64,000 nucleotides of DNA from Purshia tridentata (GCA_003254885.1 QANT01006249.1:26996-90995); one strand, 5' to 3'; counted from the first letter of the stretch, positions 1 through 10,478 are shown. The notes: generated by a model from the sequence alone, not told the origin. Made by a program: numbers and translations.

Positions 1-149
1 TAATATCTGATCGCCGGAGAAATGGAAGGAAAGGTTCTTAGAAGAACGCTTCATATGATCGAGGTCAACGTGGCCAAGGCTCAAGCAGCCAAGGCCCACA
101 TAACCCTAGTTCCCGTAGCTAAAGCCCACATGATGGGAATCACGGTTAC

Positions 150-407
150 TTGAACTTAAGAACTCAAAATGAGAGGAACACTAGTCAGGCCTGTTGCCCC
201 CAGAATCATAATCAAATTGATCTATGTCACCATTGTGGAGGAACTGATCATTGGTCTCGCACCTGTCGTGCATTAGCGCAAGCTATAGAGGAGTATTACG
301 CCAGTCGCGGACCTCGTGAAACCAACTTCGTCGAAGGATCATTTTCTATGAATGCCACACTAGAGATCACTGATTTCCAGACTGCTTCTAGACACTTCGA
401 GGACTAA
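150..407 (+). pseudogene. Copia gag remnant with CCHC zinc knuckle
   Basis: The frame encodes CHHCGGTDHWSRTC, a CX2CX4HX4C zinc knuckle of the kind that binds RNA in retrotransposon nucleocapsid. It is preceded by a Gly/Arg/Ser/Gln-rich region visible in the preceding 150 bases in a broken frame. The frame ends at 407 in a tail rich in acidic and aromatic residues. This is the C-terminal part of gag only. Confidence 0.85.
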
Positions 408-581
408 AAAACTCGAAAACATGGTTATGATCGGCGCTTGTGCCATATTTATTTTATTCTCTGAATAATGATTCATATTCGAATTATTTTGGTGATTTAT
501 GTTTTGGATTGTTAGTTTTTGGAAATTTGGTTATGTTCGGATGTTAATTCAATNTGAAGTCATTTATTTTCATACATTGAA

Positions 582-665
582 TTAAGTTTATGAATAGGCA
601 TGTTTTGTGGGGAAGTTTGTTGTTAAGTTTATGAATAGGCATGTTTTGTGGGGAAGTTTGTTGTT
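582..665. repeat. Tandem duplication, 41-bp unit
   Basis: Two adjacent copies of a 41-base segment containing the word aataggcatgttttgtgggg lie between the gag and protease remnants. The copies look identical, so the duplication is younger than the general decay of the element. Confidence 0.85.
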
Positions 666-670
666 TGGCT

Positions 671-1297
671 GACAGTGCTACTACGCACACTATACTCCAA
701 GAACGGAAGTATTTTTCAAACTTATTGCCTACTCATACCTCTGTGACAACCATATTAGGCTAATCCAACTTGGTAGAGGGTCATGGCAAAACCTATTTTA
801 AGTTGTCCAATGGTACTGAATTTACCATTCATGAGGCCTTAAATTCTTCATGTTCCAGAAGAACGTTGTTAAGTTTTAAGGAGATTCGAACAAACGGTTA
901 TCACGTTGAAACCACTGAGGAAAATGGAGTGGAATATCTTTGCATAACTTTCAATTTGTACGGCCAGAAGCGTATATTGGAAAAATTGAAATGTCTCTCG
1001 AGTGGTCTCTATATGACGACCATTAGATTGATTGAGACAAACCATATAGTTAGCCAGACGCTAACCGATTTGAGCAGTTTCTTGCGATGGCATGACCGGT
1101 CAGAACACCCAGGTCAAAGTATGATGCGCCATATCCTCAAATCATCACATGGGCATCCCCTTACAATTTTGTGTTTAGTGACACACTATGCCAAGCCTGC
1201 TCGTTGGGAAAGTTCAATACTAGACCATCATATGCAAAGGCTAGTAAAGATTTCACCATTTTTCTGCATAGGGCTATTCAATCTCGTCTGTAGCTAG
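671..1297 (+). pseudogene. Copia protease / pre-integrase remnant
   Basis: A DSATTH motif near 671 matches the copia aspartic protease active-site region. In a second frame from 770 the product runs through the protease tail (KLSNGTEFTIHEAL, RRTLLSFKEI) into a pre-integrase segment with WHDRSEHPGQSMMRHI near 1085, which contains the His pair of the integrase zinc-binding domain. A stop separates the first and second blocks near 760. The integrase catalytic core after 1300 is badly broken. Confidence 0.8.
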
Positions 1298-1778
1298 GTT
1301 GGTCTGGTTGAGGCCCACTGCTACCCAACCTTACTTTGCGTTACAGTTGGCAACTGGGTACGAACTTGACGTTTCGCACTTACGCGTATTTGGGTGTGCA
1401 ATTTATGTGCCAATTGTGCCGCCACAAAGTACAAAATTGGGCCCTCAACGAATGATCGATCGGTTATGAATCCCCATTCATTCTACACTTTTTAGAAGCC
1501 TTGACAGGCGATCTCTTTCCCGCCAAATTTGCGGATTGTCACTTTGATGAGATAGTCTTCCCGCCGTTAGGGGGAGATAAGAACGTCACCGTTCCTGATG
1601 AACGACGTGAATTGACGTGGAATATCCCCACTATATCTCATGTTGATCCCCGAACCGCACAATGTTATAGTGAATTGCGGAGAATTCTAGATCTACAGAG
1701 TGTAGCCAGACGCTTTCTCTGATCTAGCTAAAGTGACGAGATCACATATACCTGCTGCAAACGTGCCTGCAAGGATAT

Positions 1779-1868
1779 CTGTCCCCGTAGTACGTGTCGT
1801 CCCCGTAGGATGTGTTGTCCCCGTTGGACTTGTCGTCCCTGTAGGACGTGTCGTCCCAGATGGACGAG
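1779..1868. repeat. 18-bp coding minisatellite in copia pol
   Basis: About four and a half imperfect copies of an 18-base unit centred on gtcgtccccgtaggacgt lie in the integrase-RT linker. The period equals six codons, so it encodes a repeated Val-Val-Pro-Val-Gly-Arg-type hexapeptide and would have kept frame when it expanded. Confidence 0.85.
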
Positions 1869-2059
1869 GTACAGCCATGAAGGCTAACCAGTCATATGTC
1901 CCTGCCCAGAAGAGAGGTAGACCACTAGGTTCGAAGGATTCTTATCCCTAGAAGAGGGTAAATGGCACAAATGAATCTTCTTGACATCGCAACCTCAATC
2001 GATCCATCTCACGAGATTGTTTCGGATTATGGGTTCGTCCTGGAAGAGACGGTGTTGGG

Positions 2060-2960
2060 GGACGCTCCAACATTTGAACCCCCTCCCGAAAACAGAGAAA
2101 TCTCAATAAATTATGCATGCTTATGTGAGATTCAGAATCGAAATGAGATTATCATCGATGATATATATTTGTATTCGCGGTAGCTACCGAAATCATAATT
2201 AGCGATGACATCGAACCTTGCTCCGTTGATGAATGTCAACGTCGAGACGACTGGCCAAAATGGAAAGAAGCAATCCTGGTTGAATTATATTCCTTGACAA
2301 AGAGAAGAGTGTTTGGGCCTGTCGTCCCTACACCTCCCCATGTTAAACCTGTAGAATTTAAATGGGTATTTGTAAGGAATCGTAATGAGAAAAACGAGAT
2401 TGTGAGATACAAGGCTCGTCTAGTGGCGCAAGGATTTTCTCAATGCCCTGGGATTGATTACGAGGAGATGTATTCTCTCGTAATGAATGTCATAACATTC
2501 ACTACCTTATCAGTTTGGTAGTTTTCCGAAAAACTGAATATGCAGCTTATGGATGTGGTCACAATTTATCTCTATGGGGATCCTGATACAAAGATATATA
2601 TGAAAGTTCCTGAAGGACTTAAGATTCCCGATGCAAATAGTTCCAGACCACGGAACACGCTCTCCATTTGTTTGAGGCGTTCACTTTATGGATTGAAATA
2701 ATCCGGACGGATGTGGTATAACCGTCTAAGTGAATATTTGATCGGAAAGGGATATTTGAATAATGAACTATGCCCATGCGTGTTTATTAGGAAAACAAGT
2801 TTCGGATTTGCTGTTGCGGTTGTTTATGTCGATGACATAGTTTATTAGGAAAACAAGTTCCGGATTTACTGTTGCAATTTTTTATGTCAATGACATAAAT
2901 TTATTTGGTGCTCCTGAAGAGATCAATGAGCCTGTTAAGCACCTGAAGTCGGAATTCGAT
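2060..2960 (+). pseudogene. Copia reverse transcriptase remnant
   Basis: Frames encode WKEAI, KWVFVRNRNEKNEIVRYKAR, LVAQGFSQ and PGIDYEE, the canonical N-terminal copia RT block, followed by a shifted frame with SLYGLK and a YVDD catalytic box near 2825-2840. In-frame stops (for example near 2520 and 2700) and shifts break it. The catalytic-box segment is itself duplicated in tandem. Confidence 0.9.
2782..2897. repeat. 58-bp tandem duplication over the RT YVDD box
   Basis: Two adjacent 58-base copies each start gtttattaggaaaacaagtt and end gacata. The first copy retains a YVDDI-coding stretch; the second has mutated to a YVND-like reading and is out of frame. A few substitutions separate the copies. 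Confidence 0.85.
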
Positions 2961-3899
2961 GAAAGATCTTGGGAGAACGAATTTCTGTCTCGGCCTGGAG
3001 CTCGAGCACTGTGCAGATGAGATTTTGGTCCATCAATCGAAATATATCCAGAAGATGTCAAGGCACTTTAATGAGGATAAAGCGAAGCCTTCATGCACAC
3101 CCATGATCGTCTGTAGTCTAGGTCTTAAGAAGGATCCGTTTCGTCCCGCAGATTATAACGAAGAGGTATTAGCACCAGAATTTCCATACCTAAGTGCACT
3201 AGGCTCATTATTGTACTTGGCTTAATGCACTAGACCGGACATCACATTCGCTGTGAACTTGCTAGCTAGATATAGCTCTGCGCCAACACGCCGCCACTGG
3301 AATGGCATAAAAGACATTTTCCGCTACATTAGAAGTATGACGGATATGGGCTTATTCTATCCCTATGTATCTTGGAATGGGTCAAACCCCCTTTTGGCCC
3401 TCGGAATGATGCATGCCTTGTTGGATTTTCTGACAGAGGTTATTTATCAGACCTGCACAAGGCACATTCCCAAATTGGTTATGTCTTTACCATTGGGAAT
3501 ACAGCAATATCTTGGAGGTCTACGAATCAGACCCTTGTGGCTACCTCTTCGAATCATGCTGAGATTCTAGCTCTTCACGAGACAGTTCATGAATGTATAT
3601 GGCTTGAAGCCGTTACCAAGCATGTTCGAAGTACACGTGGGCTGTATTCCACCACTGATGAACTAACCATTATCTCAGAAGATAATGCCGCTTGCATCGA
3701 GCAGATGAAGACGAGTTTCATCAAAGGAGACAACACCAAGCATATTGCACCAAAGTTCTTCTTCAACCATCAGCAACAAGAGCATCAGAAGATCGGAGTC
3801 AACCAGATCCGATCTCAAGACAATCCTGCAAATCTTCTTCACCAAGTCACTACGAAAGCCCACATTCTTGAAACATGTTTGAGGTATTGGCTTGTGTAG
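2959..3899 (+). pseudogene. Copia RT C-terminus and RNase H remnant
   Basis: Starting at MKDLGRTNFCLGLELEH the remnant continues through a segment ending in YLSALGSLLYLA, typical of the RT thumb, then (after a stop near 3225 and shifts) through the RNase H block with VGFSDRGYLSD, SQIGYVFTIG, ISWRSTNQTLVATSS and the SNHAEILALHE active-site stretch. A tail homologous to the end of copia Pol runs to the stop at 3899. Confidence 0.9.
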
Positions 3900-3980
3900 A
3901 TTGTTTGATTTACATAGTATATAGTCTTCAGGGGGAGTCGATATCAAGGGGAGTATCCTGAGGCATACTCACTTGACCAT

Positions 3981-4447
3981 CGTGTACTCTTTTGTCCTTC
4001 GTCCAGGGTTATTTTATCCCACTGGGTTTTGTTACCTGGCAAGGTTTTAATGAGGCACATCTTGGCATGGTCACCCCACTCATATAGCATCCTGAAGATG
4101 CCTCGATTCGATATATATGCATTTGCTCATCTTTTCCCTTCGACCACGGGTTTGTCCCACTGGGTTTACCGGGCAAGGTTTTGGTGTAGCAACCCTAAAT
4201 GCACTCCGCTCCCATTGATATACTATGAGATGACTTCACCTACTTCCGAGGTCCTGATGCGAAAAGTCCACACTCACGCGCGTTGTACTCTTTTCTCCTT
4301 CGACCGGGGTTGTATTTGTTCCCACATGATTTTTATTACCTGGCAAGGTTTTGACGAGGCAACTACGTTGTACTCTTTTCTCCTTCGACCAGGGTTGTTT
4401 CTGTTCCCACAGGGTTTTTATTACCTGGCAAGGTTTTGACGAGGCAA
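3981..4447. repeat. Four diverged direct repeats upstream of the 3' LTR
   Basis: Four copies of a roughly 80-85-base motif occur near 3981, 4120, 4281 and 4366. Each has a tgtactctttt(c)tccttcg block, a cccac-ggg block and a ggcaaggttttgacgaggca block. The last two are 85 bases apart and nearly identical. Such repeats after RNase H are common in plant copia elements. Confidence 0.8.
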
Positions 4448-4491
4448 CTTAGAAGCGCATAGCAGAGACAACACTAATGACATGAAATATC

Positions 4492-4501
4492 CAAGGGGGA
4501 G
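4492..4501 (+). other. Polypurine tract
   Basis: The purine-rich run aaggggga sits immediately before the TG that opens the LTR, the position of the plus-strand primer in LTR retrotransposons. Confidence 0.8.
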
Positions 4502-4676
4502 TGTTGTAAATATCTTTATTAGTGTGGCTATTCCTGTAATTAGTTGTAGGGGTATACTTGTAATTTACTAAAGTGAGTAAACCCTACCTCTGTATAAGTA
4601 TATATATTCCTGAATGAATAAGAGAACCTGGTGATTCTCTCTGCCTCCACAAACCCTAGTCATATATTTTACAACA
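4502..4676 (+). repeat. Copia 3' LTR (175 bp)
   Basis: The LTR begins tgttgtaaa and ends tttacaaca, a perfect 9-base terminal inverted repeat with the standard TG...CA ends. It contains a TATA-like tataagtatatatatt stretch near 4590-4608. The matching 5' LTR lies outside the window, so age cannot be estimated. Confidence 0.88.
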
Positions 4677-4992
4677 AGCTCTAATATTATTTATTTAGAG
4701 TTCACATCTTTCGACCTCATATTGTACTGATATTGTCTCCAACTTAACTACTTAATTACTTATAAAGTCATCATAGTATAGAGTTTTATCGCATAGGGTC
4801 TCGATGCAACTTAAAGGAGATATTCTACTCAACATACTCAATGTTGGACAGTCGTTTTTTCAATGTGTAACAATTATATGTGATCCACAAAATTCCTAAC
4901 ACAAGCTGCACTAAAAGCCATACATAAATAGTAAGGAAAAAAATTGTAATCTGCATGCATTAGAATATACAGCATTCTTAATGGAGTAAAGG

Positions 4993-5392
4993 AAGCTCCT
5001 TACTAATGCACGGAGGATGAAGAGAAATATGTCTGAGAATGCTAATTGCCCTTTATGCTGCCCCACCAATGAAAATTTGCAGCATGACATGATGGAGTGT
5101 CCTAGGAGTGCTAGGATATGGACCTTGCTCAAAGTCCATCCCTAGCCATCTCACCTACAAGAGAACTTGAAAGCTAATGTATCTAGACAGTTTGGAGTTG
5201 ATTGTAATATAAATCTTGCAAATGCCTCTGGTTTCTTGGGATTTGGAGATGTAGAGCTATACTTTTACCCTAACTTTCAGTATCCAATTTCTTTCATTGT
5301 TCATTATGCAGCTAAACAGGTTGGCATTAATATATCTGTTACAAAGAAACATATCAGGAGTTTTAGGCTTGGAATTCTCCCTCCTATTAACT
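4993..5392 (+). pseudogene. LINE reverse-transcriptase zinc-binding (zf-RVT) relic
   Basis: One frame reads KLLTNARRMKRNMSENANC followed by CPLC, then an E-x-L-x-H stretch, then CPRSARIW. This is the conserved CXXC...H...C-W tail (zf-RVT) found after reverse transcriptase in plant non-LTR elements. A stop codon at about 5143 interrupts it and the same frame then stays open to 5392. Two more decayed copies occur near 7645 and 8285, in the flanks of the germin-like duplicates, so it was probably in the ancestral duplicated segment. The rest of the LINE is absent. Confidence 0.6.
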
Positions 5393-5824
5393 GATTAAAA
5401 CTGATAATGCGCTCAGATTTGGATTCATTAAGTAGTACTTGATTCCTCCCTAGCTGGTTGTCACTCTTGTGTTACTGTTTGTACAGATTGCCCAATTATT
5501 TAAGGAAATTTACAGGTACATAGAAACGGTTCCTCAAACTCAAACAGCTCATCTCCTACTCAAAATAATTTTTAATGGAAAAACACCTCCAGATGAGGTA
5601 ACAACTTCAATAAACATTATTTCTTGTAGCATTAATAGAATCAAACAAAATAACATATCAACTTGATTACATTAATAAGTAACCAAAAAATTATTATTAT
5701 CTTGAATCAACAGAACCAAACAATATAGCAGACAACACGATTGCAGCACTCATAAATGAAATGTAACCATTTTATAAACTACTAGTATGCACACTTCAAA
5801 TGAATTGTCAGTCCAACTTGGAGT

Positions 5825-7000
5825 CTAAAAATTTGACTGGAAATTGTAGACTGTGTTCTTATCCACTTGGAAAGCCTTTGCAAGAATATCAGCAGAGATG
5901 GCCGGCTTTGATCCAAATACAGCATTGGCAATGGTAATAACACCTGGGTTTTGGCTGCTGAGAGCTGCAATGGCAACTGCATTACCATGTCCAACATTGT
6001 GCTGAAAATGCACAAGACCTACTGGGAACACAAACACATCACCCTTCTGAAGCACCTTTGAGATGAGACGGTTTTCAGGGTTGGAGGTGACAAAACCCAC
6101 TTGGAGGCTGCCTTCGAGGACTGTCAAGATTTCAGTAGCACGCGGATGAGTGTGTGGTGGATTGAGACCCCATGGAGCATAATCGATACGTGCAAGGGAG
6201 ATACCAAGAGTGTTAAGTCCTGGAATTTGGGCAACATTAACAGGGGTCACGCGTGAACCAGCTGGGTTTGATGTGTTGCCAGCTAAATGAAGCCCACTGA
6301 AGAAGAAGTCATTGGCTTCAACAAGCTTGGGGTCCTTGCAGACAAGACCATTCACTGCTACTGAAATCATGAGAAAATACACATTAATTAAAAACATATT
6401 GTTGAGAGATATCCCACATTGAAGATTTGAGGGCCTTGCTAGTGGTTTATAAGGGTTTGTGCTACTCCTCCCATTGCCAATTGGTTTTGGGATGGATGCC
6501 TAGATTTCTTCATGGTATCAGAGCAGGTTATACACGTGATGCGCCTAAACGGCCACACGTGCTCCCACGTCACCCAATATAAATTGTCCACGTGTTAGGC
6601 TTGAAATGATGCCACACGTGCTCCCACGTCACCCAATATAAATTGTCCACGTGTTAGGCTTGAAATGATGCCACACGTGCGGGGGCGTGTTGAGAGATAT
6701 CCCACATTGAAGATGTGAGGGCCTTGCTAGTGGTTTATAAGGGTTTGGGCTACTCCTCCCATTGCCAATTGGTTTTGGGATGGATGCCTAGATTTCTTCA
6801 CATATATTATTTATTAGGCTCTAGATGATTGATATTATTTATTCCTATTTGATCACATATGAATATGAATATGATTCAAGGTACGTACCTGAGCTTTTTG
6901 AGTCTGCCACACAGAAATCCTGAAGAGAACTTGGGTCAGATGCCAAGGCAATGGAACAAGTTATGGCAAGGAATGCTAACAACAGAAGCTTAGAGGCCAT
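5825..7000 (-). CDS. Germin-like protein A (GLP-A), two exons
   Basis: Exons are 7000-6889 and 6360-5825, giving 215 residues; both junctions are GT-AG and the phase is preserved. The product has a signal peptide (about residues 1-20), a Cys30-Cys45 pair expected to form the germin disulfide, and a cupin_1 barrel. Box 1 carries the Mn ligands His107, His109 and Glu114, and box 2 ([16 protein letters not shown]) the fourth ligand His155. An N-glycosylation site is at Asn66. Family members are hexameric apoplastic glycoproteins, some with superoxide dismutase activity; the precise activity here is unknown. The length and short second-exon C-terminus fit subfamily 1. The intron is 528 bp because it contains a TRIM retroelement; without it the intron would be 122 bp, close to the 127 bp of GLP-B and GLP-C. 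The gene looks intact. Confidence 0.93.
6400..6800 (+). mobile_element. TRIM (miniature LTR retrotransposon) in the GLP-A intron
   Basis: Two 113-bp LTRs (6400-6512 and 6688-6800) differ at two positions by eye. Both open with TGTTGAGAGATATCCC and close with TTCTTCA. A primer-binding site at 6513-6530 begins TGGTATCAGAGC, complementary to initiator tRNA-Met as in plant TRIMs. A short G-rich tract (6681-6685) precedes the 3' LTR. The perfect 5-bp target duplication catat flanks it at 6395-6399 and 6801-6805. There is no coding capacity. It sits in antisense orientation to GLP-A. High LTR identity indicates a fairly recent insertion. Confidence 0.95.
6553..6680. repeat. 59-bp tandem repeat inside the TRIM
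   Basis: The TRIM's internal domain has two essentially identical 59-base copies (6553-6611, 6612-6670) and the first 10 bases of a third. Each copy carries three ACGT cores (acacgtgc, cccacgtcac, and the G-box tccacgtgtt), so the small internal region holds at least seven ACGT cores. Confidence 0.9.
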
Positions 7001-7077
7001 TGGAAATTTTAATTTTCTTAAACTTTGTAAGGGAAGAATAAACTTGAACTGTGGATTGAGACCACCATATGTCACTG

Positions 7078-7084
7078 TTTTATA
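7078..7084 (-). promoter_or_regulatory. TATA box of GLP-A
   Basis: TATAAAA on the minus strand lies 78 bases upstream of the GLP-A ATG. The same sequence with the same context (tataaaa followed by gc) precedes GLP-B and GLP-C. Confidence 0.7.
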
Positions 7085-7160
7085 GAGAGATCGAGGGGAG
7101 GGAGCTGGTATGTGTATACATGTTTTCCCATGCACTGAAATGGTCTGGTCTTTGTTACCG

Positions 7161-7176
7161 TGTATGACAATTTGTT
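7161..7176. promoter_or_regulatory. Conserved promoter block of GLP-A
   Basis: The 16-base word tgtatgacaatttgtt is perfectly repeated upstream of GLP-B (10131-10146) and GLP-C (13269-13284), 66-94 bases from each TATA box. Its conservation may only reflect recent duplication, but it is the best-kept part of the three promoters. Confidence 0.45.
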
Positions 7177-7644
7177 CCCTGAAAGTGTCATAACTTGCCT
7201 CACTTTTGTTCTGACGTGCCGGCATTGCTGCCCGCATTGAAAATTTGAAATATATGGTTCCTTTCTGGAATGATAAGAATTAGCCAGGTCAAACTTAATG
7301 AAGGAAGACGATATTTTCTTACTCATAAATTTATAGTTTTCATTTTGGCCTATTCTTAAGATCATATAAGGTTCAGGAGACTTGTTCGGCTGCAAAAGTA
7401 ATTAAGGATTAATAGTACTTCATGTTAAATTAATATGGAATTGAGACCTTTTTTTTATTCACAATTACTTTCATATATAAATGATACATGGAAAAATACA
7501 AAGGAGAAAATTAATATAATGAAAAATATAATAGGTACTGAGTGTGCACGCTGCAACGCAGGCCACACATTAGGAAGGAAAAAATGTAATTAATTTCAAT
7601 GTATTTAAATATACAGCATGCCTTGATGGATTGTGTCTCTTGTC

Positions 7645-7700
7645 AAGGGAAGCTGCTTACTAATGCATAGAGGATGAATCCGAGAATGCTAATCTCCTCC
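7645..7700 (+). pseudogene. Short zf-RVT relic copy
   Basis: The bases reading ggaagctgcttactaatgca followed by gaggatgaa correspond to the start of the relic at 4993 (a KLLTNA-R-RM reading) but contain a stop and soon lose similarity. Confidence 0.4.
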
Positions 7701-8284
7701 TAGTATGAAATGTACAACTTTTTTTGTCTTCACCTTCAGTATTAAAATGAACCTTCGACCTGTTTTGATTATTAAATATGCAGCTGAATGGATTAGAGCT
7801 AATATTGTTGGGGCCCACGAAAGCCTACCATGTTTGCTTCCACCTCGAATTTTCTGATATATTGCACTTGTTGGGCCCACGTCTTTTGAATACTCACCCT
7901 ATGCCAATATTGTCCTATTTTTTGGTATCGGTCATGCCAGTTACTACTGCCCAATCTGTCATCTTAATCTACTGTTAGACTCAATTTACGAGATCAGACT
8001 CTTATTTTATTGTAAGCGTTTAGCTTGTCGGCCTTATTGTTGTAGGACTTTTTGCTATAACTTTGTATTTTCTATTATGTTAATGCAATGTTATTGCTTT
8101 TATAAAAAAAATGTACCTACCTGATATAGAGTTATAGACAGTCATTGCATTAGGAGAATTGTATTTGATTCACGCAATTTCTAACACACGCCGCAATGCA
8201 AGCCATGAATATAAATGGTAAGGAAGAAAATGTAATCTGCCATCTGCATTAAAATATACAGCATGTCTTTGATGGAGTAGTTGT

Positions 8285-8575
8285 CCTGTCTAGGGAAGCT
8301 GATTTTTATGCACAGAGGATGAAGAGAGATATGCCTGCAAAATGCCAATTGCCCTTTATGATGCTCCACCTATGAAAATATACAGCAACTCTTCATGGCG
8401 TGTCCTAAGAGTGCCAGTATATGGACCTTGCTCAAAGTCCTTAATCTTTAGCCATCTCAACTATTCTGCAGATGTTGGTTTCCAAGGTTGGCTACAAAGA
8501 ACCTGAAAGCTACTGTATCTAGACAGTGTAAAGTTGATTGGTATATAATTTTTGCAACTGACTGCTGGTTTCTTT
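8285..8575 (+). pseudogene. Second zf-RVT relic copy
   Basis: This parallels 4985-5250: the blocks caattgccctttatg, ctccacc, gtgtcctaagagtgccag and atatggaccttgctcaaagt occur in the same order. It is more mutated than the copy at 4993, with frameshifts and an extra stretch near 8465-8500. Confidence 0.5.
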
Positions 8576-9111
8576 TTTAATTATTAATTATGAAGTTGAA
8601 TGCGCTGGAGCTGATATGTATGTTGCAAAGGAACATATTCTATTAACTGCTTAAAACTTATAGTGTGCTCGGATAAATTCTCTTTTAGTTGAAATAGATT
8701 CCTCATTCATCCCTAGCTGGCTGTCACTCTTGGGTTACTGCTTGTGCAGATTGCATGTATAATTCTTAAAGGATACTAACACACCATTCTTTTTTATGAT
8801 GGAAAATGTAAAGGCACATATATAGAAACCAGTTCCCAAACTCAAAGAACTACTGTCTCGTACTCAAAATTACTTTTAATGGAAAGATATCCAGATGTGG
8901 TAAAATTTCAGTAAATATTATTTCTTGTAGCAATAGAATCAAACAAAATAAGACATTAACTAGAGTACATTCATAATAAGTAAGCAGAAACAAATTATCT
9001 TCTTGAATAAACAGAATCAAACAAAACAGCAGACCAACATGATTGCACTGATAAATGAACAAGTAACAATTTTCTACACACTTCAACTGAATTGTAGGTC
9101 CAACTTGGAGT

Positions 9112-9886
9112 CTAAAACTTTGACTGGAAATTGTAGATGGTATTCTTATCCACTTGGAAAGCCTTTGCAAGAACATCAGCAGAGATGGCAGGCTTTGATC
9201 CAAATACAGCATTGGCAACGGTATTAACACTTGGGTTTTGGCTGCTGAGAGCTGAAATGGCAACTGCATTACCAGTTCCAACATTGTGCTGGAAATGCAC
9301 AAGACCTACTGGGAACACAAACACATCACCCTTCTGAAGCACCTTGGTGATGAGACGATTTTCGGGGTTGGAGGTGACAAAACCCACTTGGAGGCTACCT
9401 TCCAGGACCGTAAAGATTTCGGTAGCGCGAGGATGAGTGTGTGGCGGATTGAGACCCCATGGCACGTAATCAACGCGAGCAAGGGAGATACCAAGAGTAT
9501 TAAGTCCCGCAATTTGGGCTACATTAAGAAGGGTTACTTTTGAACCAACTGGGTTTGATGTGTTGCCTGCTAAGTGAAGCCCACTGAAGAAGAAGTCATT
9601 GGCTTCAACAAGCTTGGGGTCCTTGCACACATGACCATTCACTCCTACTGAAATCATAAGCAAAAAAATACATCAGAAAAATTTACAATTACCACTAGGC
9701 TCTAGCTGATTAATATTATACATTTCTTTTTGGGAAATACAATCACATATGAATATGAATATGATTCTGGGTACCTGAGCTTTTTAAGTCTGCCACACAG
9801 AAGTCCTGAAGAGAACTTGGGTCAGATGCCAAAGCGATGGAACAAGTTATGGCAAGAAATGCCAACAACAGAAGCTGAGAAGCCAT
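9112..9886 (-). CDS. Germin-like protein B (GLP-B), two exons
   Basis: Exons 9886-9775 and 9647-9112 with a 127-bp GT-AG intron encode 215 residues, collinear with GLP-A. Signal peptide, paired N-terminal cysteines, box 1 ([10 protein letters not shown]) and box 2 ([16 protein letters not shown]) are all kept, so the Mn-binding His/His/Glu/His set is complete. The expected location is the apoplast. It differs from GLP-A at scattered positions such as the exon 1 end (ADLKSS) and [10 protein letters not shown] in place of [10 protein letters not shown]. No disrupting change is visible, so this is the cleanest member of the local array. Confidence 0.94.
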
Positions 9887-10030
9887 TGGAAATTAGTTCT
9901 ATCTAGATTATGACACTATCAATTCAATGCAGTAAACAGAGAGATTGATATGGACCAGGTTTGCTTGGAATTTTGTAAACAAGGATAAACCTTGAAGGAA
10001 TTGTGGTTTTGGACCACTACATGTTGCTGC

Positions 10031-10037
10031 TTTTATA
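10031..10037 (-). promoter_or_regulatory. TATA box of GLP-B
   Basis: TATAAAA on the minus strand lies 145 bases upstream of the ATG; the longer leader than GLP-A reflects about 65 bases absent from the GLP-A leader. Confidence 0.7.
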
Positions 10038-10130
10038 GAGAGAAAGAGAAAGGGAGTTGTACCAACTCTAGTTGTTGTGTATTGTCCTATAAATGCATGC
10101 TCTGAAAAAGTCTAGTCCTGTCTTTAACCG

Positions 10131-10146
10131 TGTATGACAATTTGTT
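10131..10146. promoter_or_regulatory. Conserved promoter block of GLP-B
   Basis: Same 16-base word tgtatgacaatttgtt as upstream of GLP-A and GLP-C, 94 bases beyond the TATA box. Confidence 0.45.
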
Positions 10147-10478
10147 TGCTGATAGCTTGTCATCATCTGCCTCACCTTTATTTCAGGAGCCGGTAGTGAA
10201 ATAGTTTATTTCCATCTTTATAAGATGAGAATAGCAAGCCAGGTCAAATTGAGCCATACTACTCACAAATTCAAGGTTGGATTGAAGAGTTTTATAAAAC
10301 TCTAAGAACCTCTTTCCCTGCATTTTCTATAATGAATTGATTTACGTACATAGGTGGCTTCTATAGCCATATAAATTATTTGCTCAAAATCGAAGAACTA
10401 AATTGTAATTATACACCTAAGAGGCTAAGATGTTAAATATTCAATAGTACAGCTTAAAATAATAAAGAGTTAATTATA

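Larger units (their letters stand above)
1..4676 (+). mobile_element. Degenerate Ty1-copia LTR retrotransposon, 3' part
   Basis: The stretch carries copia-order remnants on the plus strand: a gag CCHC zinc knuckle, a protease-like DSATTH motif near 671, a pre-integrase HX(n)H region near 1090-1150, reverse transcriptase from about 2180, RNase H to about 3899, then a purine tract and a 3' LTR. The reading frame is broken many times by stops and shifts, so no polyprotein can be made. The 5' LTR is not in the window. Several internal tandem duplications (described separately) add to the decay. The order PR-IN-RT-RH is diagnostic of copia rather than gypsy. Confidence 0.93.
7238..9111. other. GLP-A/GLP-B intergenic region with LINE relics
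   Basis: No intact gene is visible. It contains two degraded copies of the zf-RVT relic (7645-7700 and about 8285-8575) and the 3' flank of GLP-B. That flank (about 8130-8770) matches the 3' flank of GLP-A (about 4820-5480), showing that the duplicated unit extended beyond the gene. Confidence 0.6.
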
